From: Hypoxylon rubiginosum
Lineage: Eukaryota > Ascomycota > Sordariomycetes > Xylariales > Hypoxylaceae
Reading direction: 5' to 3'
DNA: 64,000 bases
Assembly: GCA_902806565.1 (NCBI GenBank)
Contig: CADCXA010000043.1
Span: forward strand, 208,471-272,470
How positions within the stretch are numbered: position 1 is the first letter of the stretch; the number at the start of each line of letters is the position of its first letter. The notes below the pieces were generated by a model, which saw nothing but the letters and a program-made list of their open reading frames with translations, was not told where the DNA came from and did no database searches. Positions 1 through 11,186 of the stretch are shown piece by piece. The position numbers were made by a program, and so were the translations under genes.

Positions 1-325
1 GCTTACCTAGGTAGCACTAGTCTTCGATGTAAATAACGATCTATTTAATACAATTCTACTTTTCTTTTTCAGTTGGTAGACTGACTCTAACTAGGTAGCC
101 TCTATAATCATCGGCTTCATGGAGATATCTCCCTTTTAGCGCCTTTTGTATTGCTTGTAGGCACTTCCGCTTGTGATAACGCTCCAAGTCTGGCTAGCCA
201 TACTCCTGGCAAATCTTCTGTAGCATACCTACCTAGGTATGCTATAGGTAGGTATCATGCCTTCTGACCATCGGTCGCGTTAAAAGTAGACACTCATCAC
301 AGTGTGCAGGCTGATGAGGATGAGT
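1..325. other. intergenic, no gene seen
   Basis: No coding region is supported here. The stretch carries two copies of a palindromic TACCTAGGTA-type motif (near 5-13 and 228-255) that recurs in many intergenic spacers of this window. Otherwise nothing recognisable. Confidence 0.5.
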
Positions 326-868
326 TTAACTCGCGGGACTGATCCTTGAGGAGCTCGAAGAAATCGGTAACGGTCTAAGTTGGGGCATCATTGATTTGAG
401 CCAGTTGGCTTCATTCTCTGGCGCATAGTCGTGCCGAGACGCGTCCTCGTAGAAATCAGCTCCTTGTATGATACTCTTGAGTTCACCGCTATCGGTTTTG
501 CCTTCGACAAGCCCGCGAATCTGCGATTGCTAATGGGCGAAGAATCAGCTAAGGGCGCCCTGTGCCATGTCTTTCTAGTCTATTGACACGTATGTAAGGT
601 AGTTGTGTGAGTAAATTGATTATCTCGTCTGTTTTACCTAGCTGTCGTAACCGATGTTCGTCAGCATTGGCCAACCTGACTCATGTTGCTACTGCTGCCA
701 ACGCTATGCGGTAGTTATGGAAATTAGATTCAACTGGAGGCTTATTCGGCATTCAATGAGCATCGAGAGAGCTTCAATGTGTGCTTCAATATCAGTGTCT
801 CCGTGAGATGGCTGGCCTTCTGCCTTTGGAATAGGGGTCAGGCTTGGCAGACTAGATAGGGGTATTTA
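326..868 (-). pseudogene. possible decayed coding fragments
   Basis: Two open stretches on the minus strand (704-868 and 326-529) translate into protein-like sequence of normal composition. The first includes IEALSMLIECRISLQLN; the second includes GADFYEDASRHDYAPENEAN. They lie in different frames, both end at stops, and neither has a good start codon or clear splice sites. I read them as relics of one gene broken by stops and frameshifts, but I do not recognise the family. They may equally be chance open frames; support is weak. Confidence 0.22.
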
Positions 869-1693
869 AGTGGAGAACTACCCGAGCAAAAACATGTGCC
901 TAAAATGCTACGGAGGGTGTGCGCTCTAGCTTGCTGTAACGACAGGGCTTACGGCGTGGAATGACCTGTGATTAGAGGGGAAATGCAGTACTAACACCGC
1001 AGTGACTGTGGAAAAGATACGGAGCAAATTCAATTGGCAGGATGTCGGGTTTGGTTCTCACGGCCCGTTGTCGTTCCCCCTTTTGGATTAATTCCGACTT
1101 CAACTGGTGTTGCGTGACGCAACTATCTCTCTACTCTGGAACCGGAGTTGCGAATTCCGCGATGCGAGGAATGTCTTTCGAATATCTTAACCCCCAAGCT
1201 TCTCTTAATAGTCTTTGAGATATGAGTGGCTAGACTGGAGTGACACTTAAGGGATAATAGGGCGCGGCTCAAAAGCCAAACATAAGTACATGATATAGAT
1301 AGTCCATTGTATCTCCCATCATGTAAACGCGTGTTTGGTACTCTTGCAAGGCGATTTTAGGTCAGTGACGTCTCCAGTACATGAATCATTCACCGTCCGT
1401 AGATGTCCTAGATTGATGATCTGCCCTAATCTTAATCTTCTGAATTACTGGACAATACGCTTGAACTGTCACTTAATGAAGGTACAGGTGAGGGGCTGCG
1501 TGGTTGTGAGGCTGCACTGCTCGTCCTGAATTCGTCCCCAACAGCGATGAACTCATGATCGAGGGGATGTAATATGTCCTTTAGACTGTAACACTTGTAG
1601 CAAAAGCAAAAGTTACTACATGTTATACAGTCATACCGAATGCCCTCTATGTCCTAGTTACGTAGTTAGTACCTACATATCTGAAAAAAAGGG
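869..1693. other. intergenic, no gene seen
   Basis: No supported gene. A 64-codon plus-strand frame near 1335 has no family resemblance and no splice or codon-use support. The stretch is probably the 3' flank of the NLR gene that ends at 1694. Confidence 0.5.
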
Positions 1694-4600
1694 CTAAAAT
1701 AGTTCACTTACAAGGAGGCAGAAGTCACAAAATCCGTCACCGTCCGTTAGTTGGGTGTTCTCTGCTAAATGCGGTATGCCGTCGGTTGACTCTGAACTTT
1801 GCGACACATCAATATTCCCTAATTGCCTGTTGTCTTCACCACGGGTAGTGAAAAGCTTCAAGAGATCTTGATCACGGCCGTGGTACATTGCTATGCCCAG
1901 GGGTGTATATTCTTTTTCCTGAATTTGAGACCTGACTGATCGGTCCGCACCCAGGCGTAGCAGCTCCTTGATGATGTCGCACTGGCCGGTTTCGGATCCA
2001 GAACCCGGACTCCTGCCTCGTGCGGCCCAGGATAATGGTGTCCACCCACTAAGATCGGGTTCATGAATAGATTGATCTCCAGTAAGTTCCAGTAACTTGA
2101 GAAATATGTCTAAGTTACCGCCCTGTGCAGCCCAACTCACAGCATTACGGCCGCCCTTATCTTTCTCAGTTGCTCTATTCCCGGCATCAAGGACGGAATA
2201 GAGTATGCTAGTTAACCCCCGTGCGGCAGCAATGTGCACTGGCCACCGGCCCATGCTGTCACCGACGTTGAAGTTCGCGCCTTTGCTGGTTAAAGTGACG
2301 ATTTGATCACTACTACATCCCCAAGCTGCAGCAACTCCAACAGTTCCAAATCCCAAGCCAGTTTGTGCAGCGATATTGGCTCCGGCGTCAATGAGAATGC
2401 TAGTCAACTCCATTTTCGAATCTCCGGATTCGACGGCAGGTGTATCCTGGCTGCCGTAAAATTCGGACCCCTGAAGGAGTGTTGATACAAGTGGTGTCTT
2501 TATGACAGTTAGATTAACGTCTGCATCTGCATCTATCAACTCCTTCGCCAAGTCAACCATCCCTTTCAGGCAGGCCGCGTGTAACGCAGCGCCATAGAAA
2601 GAGCCTATATTGACATCTGCCTTCTTAGATATGTAGTATCTAGCGGCTTCTTTGTGGTTCGCTAATATCGCTGCGACCAAAGGTGTAGCACCGTTGTTGT
2701 TTGTGATATTTATGTCAGATCCGGCTCGAACAAGTAGTTTAATGTTCTCCTCAGGTGTGTCTTCGTCGATTTCGTGTAGCGGTGTGTCTGCATAATTGTC
2801 TTTGACATCTAAGATGGGCCGAAATTCAAGAAGCGCCCCTAATCCAATCTTGTTCGACCCTTTATGTAGGAGAGTGCGCCCATCAGGAAAACGGCGGTTG
2901 ACGTCCGCACCCCCTTCGGCGAGTATTCTTATTATATCCGAGAGTCCGTGTACGACGGCATATTCCATAGGCTCCCACCGTTTGTAATTTCGCAACTCGT
3001 CTGGAGGGTCTATCTGAGCTTTGTACTGGACCAACAGGCTCACCACCTCAGTGTGCTTTCCCCACACGGCTCCCATTAACGCAGAATCGTTTCCTTCCGG
3101 CCTGATATCCGGATCTGCGCCTTTCTCAAGTAACATCTCTACTATGGACACGTTGTTGATGGCTAGGATCAGTGGTGTTTTGCTATCTGGGCCCACGGCA
3201 TTCAGATCGATGTTCTTCTGTTGTAACAACAGTGATAGCAGGCTCGTGTCACCCCTCGAGGTTGCTATATGTAACGGTCGAGTTCCATCATGATTGTGGC
3301 AGTTCACATCAGCACCTTGAACGAGAAGGTACTCGACTATAGATAACCTTTGCGGGTCATCCGACCAACATGCCCACGACAGCGCGGTGTTCCCTTCATC
3401 ATCTTCGGCGTTGATGCGAGCCCCCTTATCAACGAGTAAGCGAATGATTTCAAGCCGGTTTTCACAAGTAGCGGTACTTGTTGCACATATGAGTATAGGT
3501 GGCGTAATGGAATCATGGAATATGTTCGCATGCTTTTCTAACAAGTTCTCGCATATTTCGAGGAGGCCTTTGACAACGGCATATCGAAGAGGGGTCCCGT
3601 CATAGCCCACAATGTTAGGGTCAGCGTTTCCATTGATTAGGGCATGGGCGCAATAAATATTCCTTTGGTCAATGGCATATAATAGAGGTGACCATCCTGG
3701 TTCGTCCTGGTTCTCGGCCGGTTTCAAATTTGGATTCGCACCTAGTTCTATCAAAGCTTCCACGGCTTTTGATCTACCCCAAAGGGAGGCAAAAAGAATA
3801 GGAGATACCATCCTACTGTTCAAGGCATTTGGATCCGTGCCATGGCTCGTGAGAAGCTTGATCATTTCTGCATGGCCACAATATGCTGCAATGTGGACCA
3901 GCGTCTCCTTGTATTTTAAAACTCGCTTCGGATCTGCGCCATGATCGAGTAGTAGTTTTGTTGCATCCATACTGTTCGCGCGGACGGCAAGTTGTATTGG
4001 TGTTTTAGGGGTTGATCTAGCTGGGTCAAGCTCATCGGCGGGACATCCAAGTTGTAGGAGTTTGAAGACAACCTTTTCGAGACCTAGCCAACCTGCTCGC
4101 GCTACTAATGCCCCCCTAGTTTTCCACGGGAAATCTGGGCAGATCTCCTGTATGGTGTTAATCAGAGCTATCCATGCTGCCTCATTACCATTTGCACCTG
4201 CCGCCGTAAGTGCTTCATTCAAAGACTCGACCGTGTGTTGCAAACGAAGGAGCAGTTGACGCGCAGTTTGCAAAGATGCATTATAACATGCTTCAATCAG
4301 CCCTGCTGGCAGATCGTCGGCCCCTGCCAGCCAACATTCAGCCTGATCAACTAGCCCAATACCAGCAAGGGCGGGATAGAGAGATTTGAATGGCTGCTGG
4401 CTCCTTGTGAAAGGATTCGCAAGCACCCAGCGTGCTTGAGCCCAGCTAGACACGGCGCCAGACTCGACGAATGATTCTATATCTTCCGAGGGGTAAAATT
4501 CAGCATATGATAGAGAAAGATGATGAACCCAAAATTGGGTGGCATAGTTGTGAAGGCTCGTACGATCGCAAATCATGGCTAGGTGGGTATCATTGTAGCG

Positions 4601-7307
4601 AGAGTTATCGTAAACGTCCTGCAGACCCATCTTTGTTTCGGAAATAGTTAAATAAGTGAGACAGGTCCTTACGATATTAGTATGTGCTGTTTTGTTGATA
4701 CGGTTTGCCAAGGACGGCGTTCCTGAGTCAAAACTTGGTGTTGTTGTGAGTATCTCTCGAATGCGACGAGTTGAAATGACTGCCTCATTGTGACGTATAG
4801 TGACTATACCTGCCAACCAGGTCTGTAACCTGTCGTGGACTTCATCGACAGGCGAAGCAAAAAAGACTGGGTTATCCGCGGCATGTTCTTCCGTGCGCGT
4901 CACCGCGGCCGCGAGTTCCCACAATGTAGGGGGCCGTACAGCATACAGGATCCAAGATAATGCATGGAGAGCAAAATATTGGTCCGGAATGTTACTCAAG
5001 ATTTTTCCAACAACAGATTCGAGGCCCATGTCGTCAATTGGGCCTAGTATATCACTTATACACCGTTGCGAAGGCCAATATTTATGTTTAGAGACATGTT
5101 CAAGAATGAGCTCCTGAACATTAGGCTCGAGGGATCTAATGAACTGAATATCGTTGTTAACTTGCGTTTTAAAATATCGCATTTCCGGACTTGCGATTAA
5201 CGAGGATACTTTGTCAAAATACGTGGCCGCTATAAGGATCAGTGTCTTTGAAGTCTACGGCTTAGGTAAAAGCCCCCTCTCTAAAAAGGAAAGATTCAAC
5301 AACTTACAGCGAGTGATGGCCAATTCGCGGTACGTTTCAGGGGAGGAGGACGATTGGTCTAAATCAAGGGCTGGCCAGTTACACAGCTCTTTCAATAGCA
5401 CCCTCGGTTCTTGGGTGGTTATGAGGACCCTCCACGGTCTCTCCTGTGTCTCGGAAATGGAGGAAAAGTCGGCCAGGAAGGCGCTCCTTGATGTTGGTTC
5501 GCACTCATCAAAATGGTTAAGAACGCAGGCGATACCCTTTATTTCAGGGGAATCCCGATGGTATTCAAACCAGTTGACCAAGTCTTTATAGTTCCAACTG
5601 CGGTCATGTCGGTGTTGTTCAAATTGGTTCTTCAATGAATCTGCCGGTGTCCTAAAATGCCCAAGAATTTGAGCTAGGAAGGTTGCAAACATGTCCTGAA
5701 TACTGTTCCGCCTCAGGTCATAGCGATCAAAGGTAAAATAGAGAGTTACCTCTCTATTGTTCTCAAGATCGAGCTTGTTGAGGTCATGGAAGATGTACTC
5801 CGATGCAGACTGCGTATTCGACTGGCCGTGAAGATACAGTAATTGGGGTCTTCGTTCATTGCGCCATAACTTATACCGTCCGTTGGTGGTGATCCATGCA
5901 AAAGGATGGTCTGCCGCTAGATCAAGTCCTAATGGCGGTAGAGGTGAGGCGGCGGAGAGAAGATATCGCTCATATCCCAGAGTGTTACTGTCGATTCTGA
6001 CTACTACGCTACTGTAAGTCATTTTGAAACCCATGACCGGTACTTAATACTCACAAGAACGTATACTTTTCACATGATTCTTGATTTGGACATAGTTGTC
6101 AAGACTGCTGGCAAGACATATCTCAAATGGCATTCCCATGGTTCCGGTGAATATGCTGAAGGCCTGATGATAACGATTAGTATAGTTTTGGCGCACCCAA
6201 CTCACGGGGGTCAACCAATAGTCGGCGCACCTTATCCACATCTGCAGAGTCACTGTCTGAATATATGCTGATTGCATATGATTGAAACATGTGCTTGGAT
6301 TCCAGGAAAAGACTGTTGGTAGCTGCAACGGCCATGGCAAGATGCTTTGTGGTGCCTACTGGTGAGGGAACTCTCGGTTCTAAAATGGAATCAGAACGGT
6401 ACAGGAATCTAGTTAAGTACTCTTCCAACTCCTCAATATTTGATGCCCTGTGGGGGCAGCCGTAGAAGATCTAATACATATTAGCACATAAAACACAAAT
6501 TTTGGTGTCTTGTCACCGACGAGGATGCGACTGAAGTCAAATACTTCACCATACAGCCGAGGATTTAAGCCAGCTGTTGTAAGCGCCTAAAGACGGTCAG
6601 CATCTATGTGTACGATACATTGTGTCTGATGTAACCAACAGACTTCACGATAGTTCCTCCGAGATCATGTGCTACAAAAATAATAGATCGTTTCTATGAT
6701 GAAGAAATTAGTTATGGTCCAATAAACGAGGCGCGGTGTCAAACCTTAGTGGCTTTGTTTCTTTTGGCCATGAGAGTATCAAGAAGCATCGTTGCTAATG
6801 TACTAATAGACTGCCGAGTATGTCTACCGGACAGTAACCGGGAAGGATCGTATCCGAAAGCCATTACTTTACCACACTGGCCTTGGGTTTCGAGCCAATC
6901 CGAACTACCGGCCCCTGGATTTTTCCATGGTGGTTTGCGTGCACCCCAGAGGCCGTGGACGATTACAATACTGCTCACGCCTATTAAGCTTGACTAATTC
7001 ATTGGTATATCATAGAATAATCTTACTCGAAATCATTGAGAAAATAGTTTCTGAGCAAACGGATATCGCCATTCTCTGGAGGTTGCCAGAGAGTGACTAG
7101 ACCCTGAGTGTTGTTTTCTGGAGGATTGGTCTCCATCTCGTAATCCGTATCCTCCTGTAGCCGTTCTCCGCCAGCGTCATCATTGTCGTCCTTTATCTGA
7201 TTTGAATGCTTGTGCTCCTGTGGCACACTTTTCTCGGAGCCTGATGCGCTTTCGTCAGCCCCCTTAATAGAGCCTATGCTTGGCCTTACGTCCGATAATT
7301 CTGGCAT
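1694..7307 (-). CDS. NLR-like protein: alpha/beta-hydrolase - NTPase-like - ankyrin repeats
   Basis: I reconstruct eight exons: 7307-7027, 6970-6745, 6693-6640, 6586-6521, 6470-6231, 6163-6055, 6000-5308 and 5229-1694. All junctions are GT-AG and the frame closes exactly, giving 1,734 codons plus stop. Exons 1-5 encode a serine-hydrolase-like (DUF676-type) domain: IVIVHGL at about residue 94, FVAHDLGGT at about 175, then FYGCPHR. The nucleophile position is Asp, as in many fungal NLR-associated copies. Exon 7 holds a STAND/NACHT-like region with LLYLHGQSNTQSAS near residue 378, where a GxxxxGK[ST] P-loop is expected, and a Walker-B-like ACVLNHFDEC near 480. Exon 8 carries WHD-like sequence and then roughly 20 ankyrin repeats. 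Such proteins are thought to act in fungal heterokaryon incompatibility or innate recognition. A solo LTR lies 90 bp upstream of the ATG. The acceptor of exon 7 and the GTTTGA donor of exon 2 are the least certain junctions. Confidence 0.85.
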
Positions 7308-7396
7308 TAAAACTCTCGTGATTACAGAATTTCAAGAGAAAATAACGGGATGACGTAGATAGGCAGTGAATAACCGTTCCTGGTTACCGGCGTTGA

Positions 7397-7719
7397 TGTG
7401 ACAAAGGTCTGTATCAGAGACTTGGAATAGCTTTAATTCAATGTAATAATCTTTACGGGTCCTAAGGTCCTTGATCCCCTTTAATTTGGACAGGAATCTA
7501 AGGCCCTATTTATGTCCCAAGGTTGCTACCTGATTTCTGCCTTATTGCCGCTTTAAGCGCCTGATTGACGTGTGTTGGTCTTGTTGTTTTAATCTGAGTT
7601 ATTTCCATTTATTTAACCTCAGCTAACTTACATATCAATATATAGGATACGTGTTTGCTAAGATCTGTGACCATGGATCTCTTTAATCAGATGAGCCACT
7701 CGGATCGAACCGTGTGACA
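7397..7719. repeat. solo LTR (323 bp) with 5-bp target-site duplication
   Basis: The element begins TGTGACAAAGG and ends CCGTGTGACA, so it has canonical TG...CA ends. It is flanked by the direct repeat GTTGA at 7392-7396 and 7720-7724. Its sequence aligns end to end, with no net length difference, with both LTRs of the retrotransposon inserted at 26468-33409. It keeps normal base composition, while those copies are RIP-mutated. It lies in the promoter interval between the NLR gene (ATG at 7307, 90 bp away) and the Zn2Cys6 gene at 8271. It presumably arose by LTR-LTR recombination that removed a full element. Confidence 0.9.
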
Positions 7720-7724
7720 GTTGA

Positions 7725-8270
7725 AGTGGTTCTCGTAAACACCCCCCTTATTTAGATAAGGATGCAGCAAAATGCTGATGTGACGACTACTTACCTCATT
7801 AACCCTATCATGTTGGCGCGGTCAACGTGAGACTGGAAGAAAGGATTTGGTGATTGAAGCACAAGATACATACCTAGGTACCTACCTACCCCTTACCCCT
7901 ATCTTACTCCTATTGCCTAGGACTCTGGTACTTAAGGGGACGAATTTAGGTATTATTGGGGCTGACGTAGTTGAACTCAAGGTCAGATCGACGCCAGGAT
8001 CTTGGTAGCTCATCACGGGAATCAGAATTGAATGATACCAATTCTGTTATCGCCGATCTTATCAAAGACATAAGTACAGGCGCTGCAGTCAAGTCGCTGT
8101 CCGTTAAATACAGACTCAAGCCGATTCGTTGGTTATCTCCGAGCTCCATGGCGCAGCTTGCTCAGCCTCAATTGACATTCTGGGGAAGTAAGATTAAAAA
8201 AGCACGGTATTTTATCGATGCCCCCGCCGTGGGGGACTTCAAAAACAACGGCGAATGATCGTCACCGAGA
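7725..8270. promoter_or_regulatory. upstream region of the Zn2Cys6 regulator gene
   Basis: This spacer separates the solo LTR from the regulator gene. It holds a TACCTAGGTACCTACCTACC-like repeat at about 7873-7890. Plus and minus frames of 67-95 codons here have no family resemblance, and I do not call them genes. Confidence 0.4.
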
Positions 8271-9404
8271 ATGCCGACACCTCGGAGATCACATCATAAA
8301 AGTAGGCGTGGGTGTGCCATATGCAAGGCGAAGAGGATAAAATGCGACGAGAAACGGCCGTGCTCCTATTGCGCCAAGAGACGGCTCCCGTGCAGCTTGG
8401 CGCTGGCGCCGACGCCGATGCCATTGGCCTTGGCATCGTTGCCGTCGCCAGGTTCGGGCACGAGCTCGAGCATATCGGAAATGAAAGCGACGCGGCCGCA
8501 CGTCGCGCCGCCTTTCACCTCGACCGATTTCGGTCTGTTTCGCCACTTCACCGATTTTACGGCACTCGCACACGCAGACGACAGCGCGTCGGAGATGGTG
8601 TGGCGGGAGGCCGTGTCGGATCTCGCGACACGGTACCCTTATCTTCTGCACGAAGTCCTCGCGATCGCGGCGCTGCACCGCCGGACTACTGCCCCGGAGC
8701 AGGCAGCGGTTCTCGAACGTACGGCTGCCGAACACCAAGCCAAGGCCATCCCGCTATTCCGGGAGGCTCTCGCGGCTAACTCGACGGAAACGGCCCTCCC
8801 GCTGTTTGCTTGCTCGTGCCTGTTCGTGCCGTATCATTTTGCGGCTGCGAAGAACGCCTCGGCGCTGCTCTTCAACGAGGAGACGGGTTCCTTGGCCGAA
8901 TGGCTCGGTCTGATCCAGGGGTGCGCGGCGGTTACCGTGGAATATAACGATACTATCATGCAATCTCCCCTACGGGCGCTTTTAGGAGATCTATACGCAC
9001 CCAGAGTACAAGACCTAGGCGGTGGGCCTACGGATGCGAGGCTCGTCGAGTTGGGCAACAAACTGCCTCTCACCCCCGGATGTAGGGAAGCATATGCGGA
9101 AGTAATAGTAAAGCTGCGCGTGTGCTACTACCTATCAGACAACGCAGACTCGTCGTTGAATCGCAAGAATGCGGCTCTTCGATTTCCCCCTATCATGGGC
9201 CAGAGGTTCACAGAAGACCTTGCCTCGAGGAGCCCAGCAGCTCTCATAGTGATGGCATTCTGGTGCGTCTTGCTGCATCGGGTGGAGGACAGGTGGTGGC
9301 TGAAGGGGAGGGTCAAGCCGCTACTACTCAAGATCGGGGGAATGGTGCCCTTTGAGTATGTACACCTTGTGGAATGGCCGATGGAACAAGTCGGTTCTGT
9401 ATGA
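8271..9404 (+). CDS. Zn2Cys6 transcription factor with C-terminal fungal regulator domain
   Basis: A single uninterrupted frame of 377 residues. Residues about 15-42 form a Zn(II)2Cys6 binuclear cluster with the expected spacing (CAICKAKRIKC, then CSYCAKRRLPC), preceded by basic residues HHKSRRG. This is the arrangement seen in UPC2/sterol-regulator-like fungal factors. The rest resembles the Fungal_trans_2 (DUF3468) domain, including a stretch EWLGLIQGCAAVTVEYND typical of that family. It should act in the nucleus as a sequence-specific regulator, but its targets cannot be told from sequence. The ATG at 8271 is used because it directly precedes the zinc cluster. It is divergent to the NLR gene and convergent with nothing. 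Confidence 0.85.
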   Translation: MPTPRRSHHKSRRGCAICKAKRIKCDEKRPCSYCAKRRLPCSLALAPTPMPLALASLPSPGSGTSSSISEMKATRPHVAPPFTSTDFGLFRHFTDFTALAHADDSASEMVWREAVSDLATRYPYLLHEVLAIAALHRRTTAPEQAAVLERTAAEHQAKAIPLFREALAANSTETALPLFACSCLFVPYHFAAAKNASALLFNEETGSLAEWLGLIQGCAAVTVEYNDTIMQSPLRALLGDLYAPRVQDLGGGPTDARLVELGNKLPLTPGCREAYAEVIVKLRVCYYLSDNADSSLNRKNAALRFPPIMGQRFTEDLASRSPAALIVMAFWCVLLHRVEDRWWLKGRVKPLLLKIGGMVPFEYVHLVEWPMEQVGSV

Positions 9405-9865
9405 CAAAGAGTGAGGAAAACTGCACCGTGTGCAAAATGTAACATGTAGACTGTGTAAATAGCTTCTTAGCCTTATTATAACAAAGGGATAACTGACCCA
9501 CACAGTGTAGAAAATTTCAATATCCAAGACGCCTTCAACTTTGCATTTACTCATAATAATCAACCTCCAACCCGAATTTAGACGATACCCATTTTACACA
9601 TTCAAGTCCTGCGCAGCTCCTTTGACATCAATAGCCCGCGCCTGATTCAAATAAGAGCACTTATAGTCTAAAATCCATTCATTTTCGCACACATACAATC
9701 AATTGTTCTCCTTTACGAACCAGCGCAACTCAAGCCGTTACGTCACACGTTCAAGTTTCGATTCAATTACTGCTCCATCTCACGGCTCCTCGCTGCCCAG
9801 TGGCGCCACACGATAAGTGCCCCGATTTGAGATATATAGAGGGCACAGGGAGCAAGAACTCCGAG
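9405..9865. promoter_or_regulatory. spacer and upstream region of the Mtr2-like gene
   Basis: No gene is supported in this stretch. It combines the 3' flank of the regulator gene with the promoter of the downstream gene. No TATA box stands out, and nothing else was recognised. Confidence 0.4.
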
Positions 9866-10630
9866 ATGGCTCCGCCGACTCTAGACGCCCAAGTCAACGC
9901 GGTCAGCGCAGGTACTTCATTCCACCACCCTCTCATCTCACCACACCCGCTCACTCACCTCACACACTAACCAATCCCACCAGCGGCCCAGAACTTCGTA
10001 GACCTCTACTACGAAGCCCTCTCGCGCCCGCGCCCGCGCGCCTCACCATCCCCCTCCTCCCTCGCCCCCTTCTACGCCTCCTCGTCGCCCCGCCTCGCCG
10101 GCGCCGGCGTCAGCCCCGACATCAGCATCAACGGCCGCGTGTGCGCCTCCGTCGCCGAGTTCGAGTCCTTACTAGAAACCCAGGGTTCCCCCGCCGCCTA
10201 CGAGGTCCGTTCCTTCGACGCGCAGCCCGTGAACGCCGTGTTCGGCGCCGGGGCGCGGGGACCCGACGGCAGAGCAGCAGAGACGACGGCGAGCGCCGAA
10301 AAAGGCGACCTGGTCAGCTTCGCGCTGCAGGTCAGCGGCGTCGTGAGGCTCGGGCGCGGGCAGCACGTGTCGCGGGAGAACGGGGAGGGAGGAGGAGGAG
10401 GAGGCGCACTGCCGGGGACGAACGGGGGTGGTGCCGTGGCGCCGGCGGCGCCGGGCGCTGGTGGTAATGTCTTCGGACCCGGGAAGAAGGAGGAGGATGC
10501 CGGACCGGTAGAGAAGCAGTTCAACGAGGCGTTCCTGCTGGTGCCGCACTGGGAGGCGTGGGCCGTCAAGAACCCGCCGCGGAATATGCGGAAGTGGGTT
10601 ATCGTCAGCCAGAACTACCGGACTCTGTGA
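9866..10630 (+). CDS. mtr2: Mtr2/NTF2-like mRNA export factor
   Basis: Two exons, 9866-9911 and 9984-10630, joined by a 72-nt GT-AG intron, give 230 residues. The fold signature is NTF2-like. An N-terminal helix has AQNFVDLYYEAL at about residues 16-27, followed by PFYASSS, then DISINGRV, then AYEVRSFDAQPVN. The C-terminal strands are FNEAFLLVPHWEAW and RKWVIVSQNYRTL. This order matches fungal Mtr2, the small partner of Mex67 that moves mRNPs through the nuclear pore. The central loop is long and Gly-rich, with a (Gly)6 run encoded by a GGA/GGC microsatellite near 10390-10407. The NTF2-like fold is well supported; the assignment to Mtr2 rather than another NTF2-like protein is inference. Confidence 0.72.
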
Positions 10631-11186
10631 GGGCCGGGAGGGGGGGCTTTGGGCTGCTTACGGATAGGCCTAACGAGTAAGAGGATGCGTGTATATGGAT
10701 AAGGATGGGCGGTCTCTTAGTCCGTCGAGATGCAATCATCACATACCAAGCCTTGATTTAATGAAGCGTCAGTACTTCGGAATGAGATGCAAAACGGATA
10801 ATTTCAACATTCAGTCAATACATTTCAACCATGAACCGACTGCTTTAGAATTACTAGGCCGACATATATTTGCAAGTGTCCAAGTGTCCATCTTGTAGCA
10901 AACATCATCGTGATAACGACCCAATGACTAGTTGAGCGCATCTCAAACTTCCACCAATCAGTGAAATAATGCATTGATTCCTTACTATCCTATCACCGAG
11001 CCTTTTGTGTGGGACATCCGATTCGCGCCGGCCTCCTCCATTCCATAGTATAAAGGGGGCGATTCCCAACAGCGAGCCAAATCTGCTTCATGCTGAGGAT
11101 ATCAACAAGGAGCGACAGCACACATTGCAAACCTGAAACTAAGTCTAAGACTAAGACACCCGATCCTGATTTCTGCGGCACTAATC
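10631..11186. other. convergent intergenic spacer
   Basis: This is the 3' spacer between two genes that run toward each other. The short frames in it (up to 69 codons) have no family resemblance. No RNA gene or repeat was recognised. Confidence 0.45.

Noticed and set aside
9817..10467. 216-codon plus frame, Arg-rich
   Set aside because: Wrong-frame reading of the Mtr2-like gene in G/C-rich DNA.
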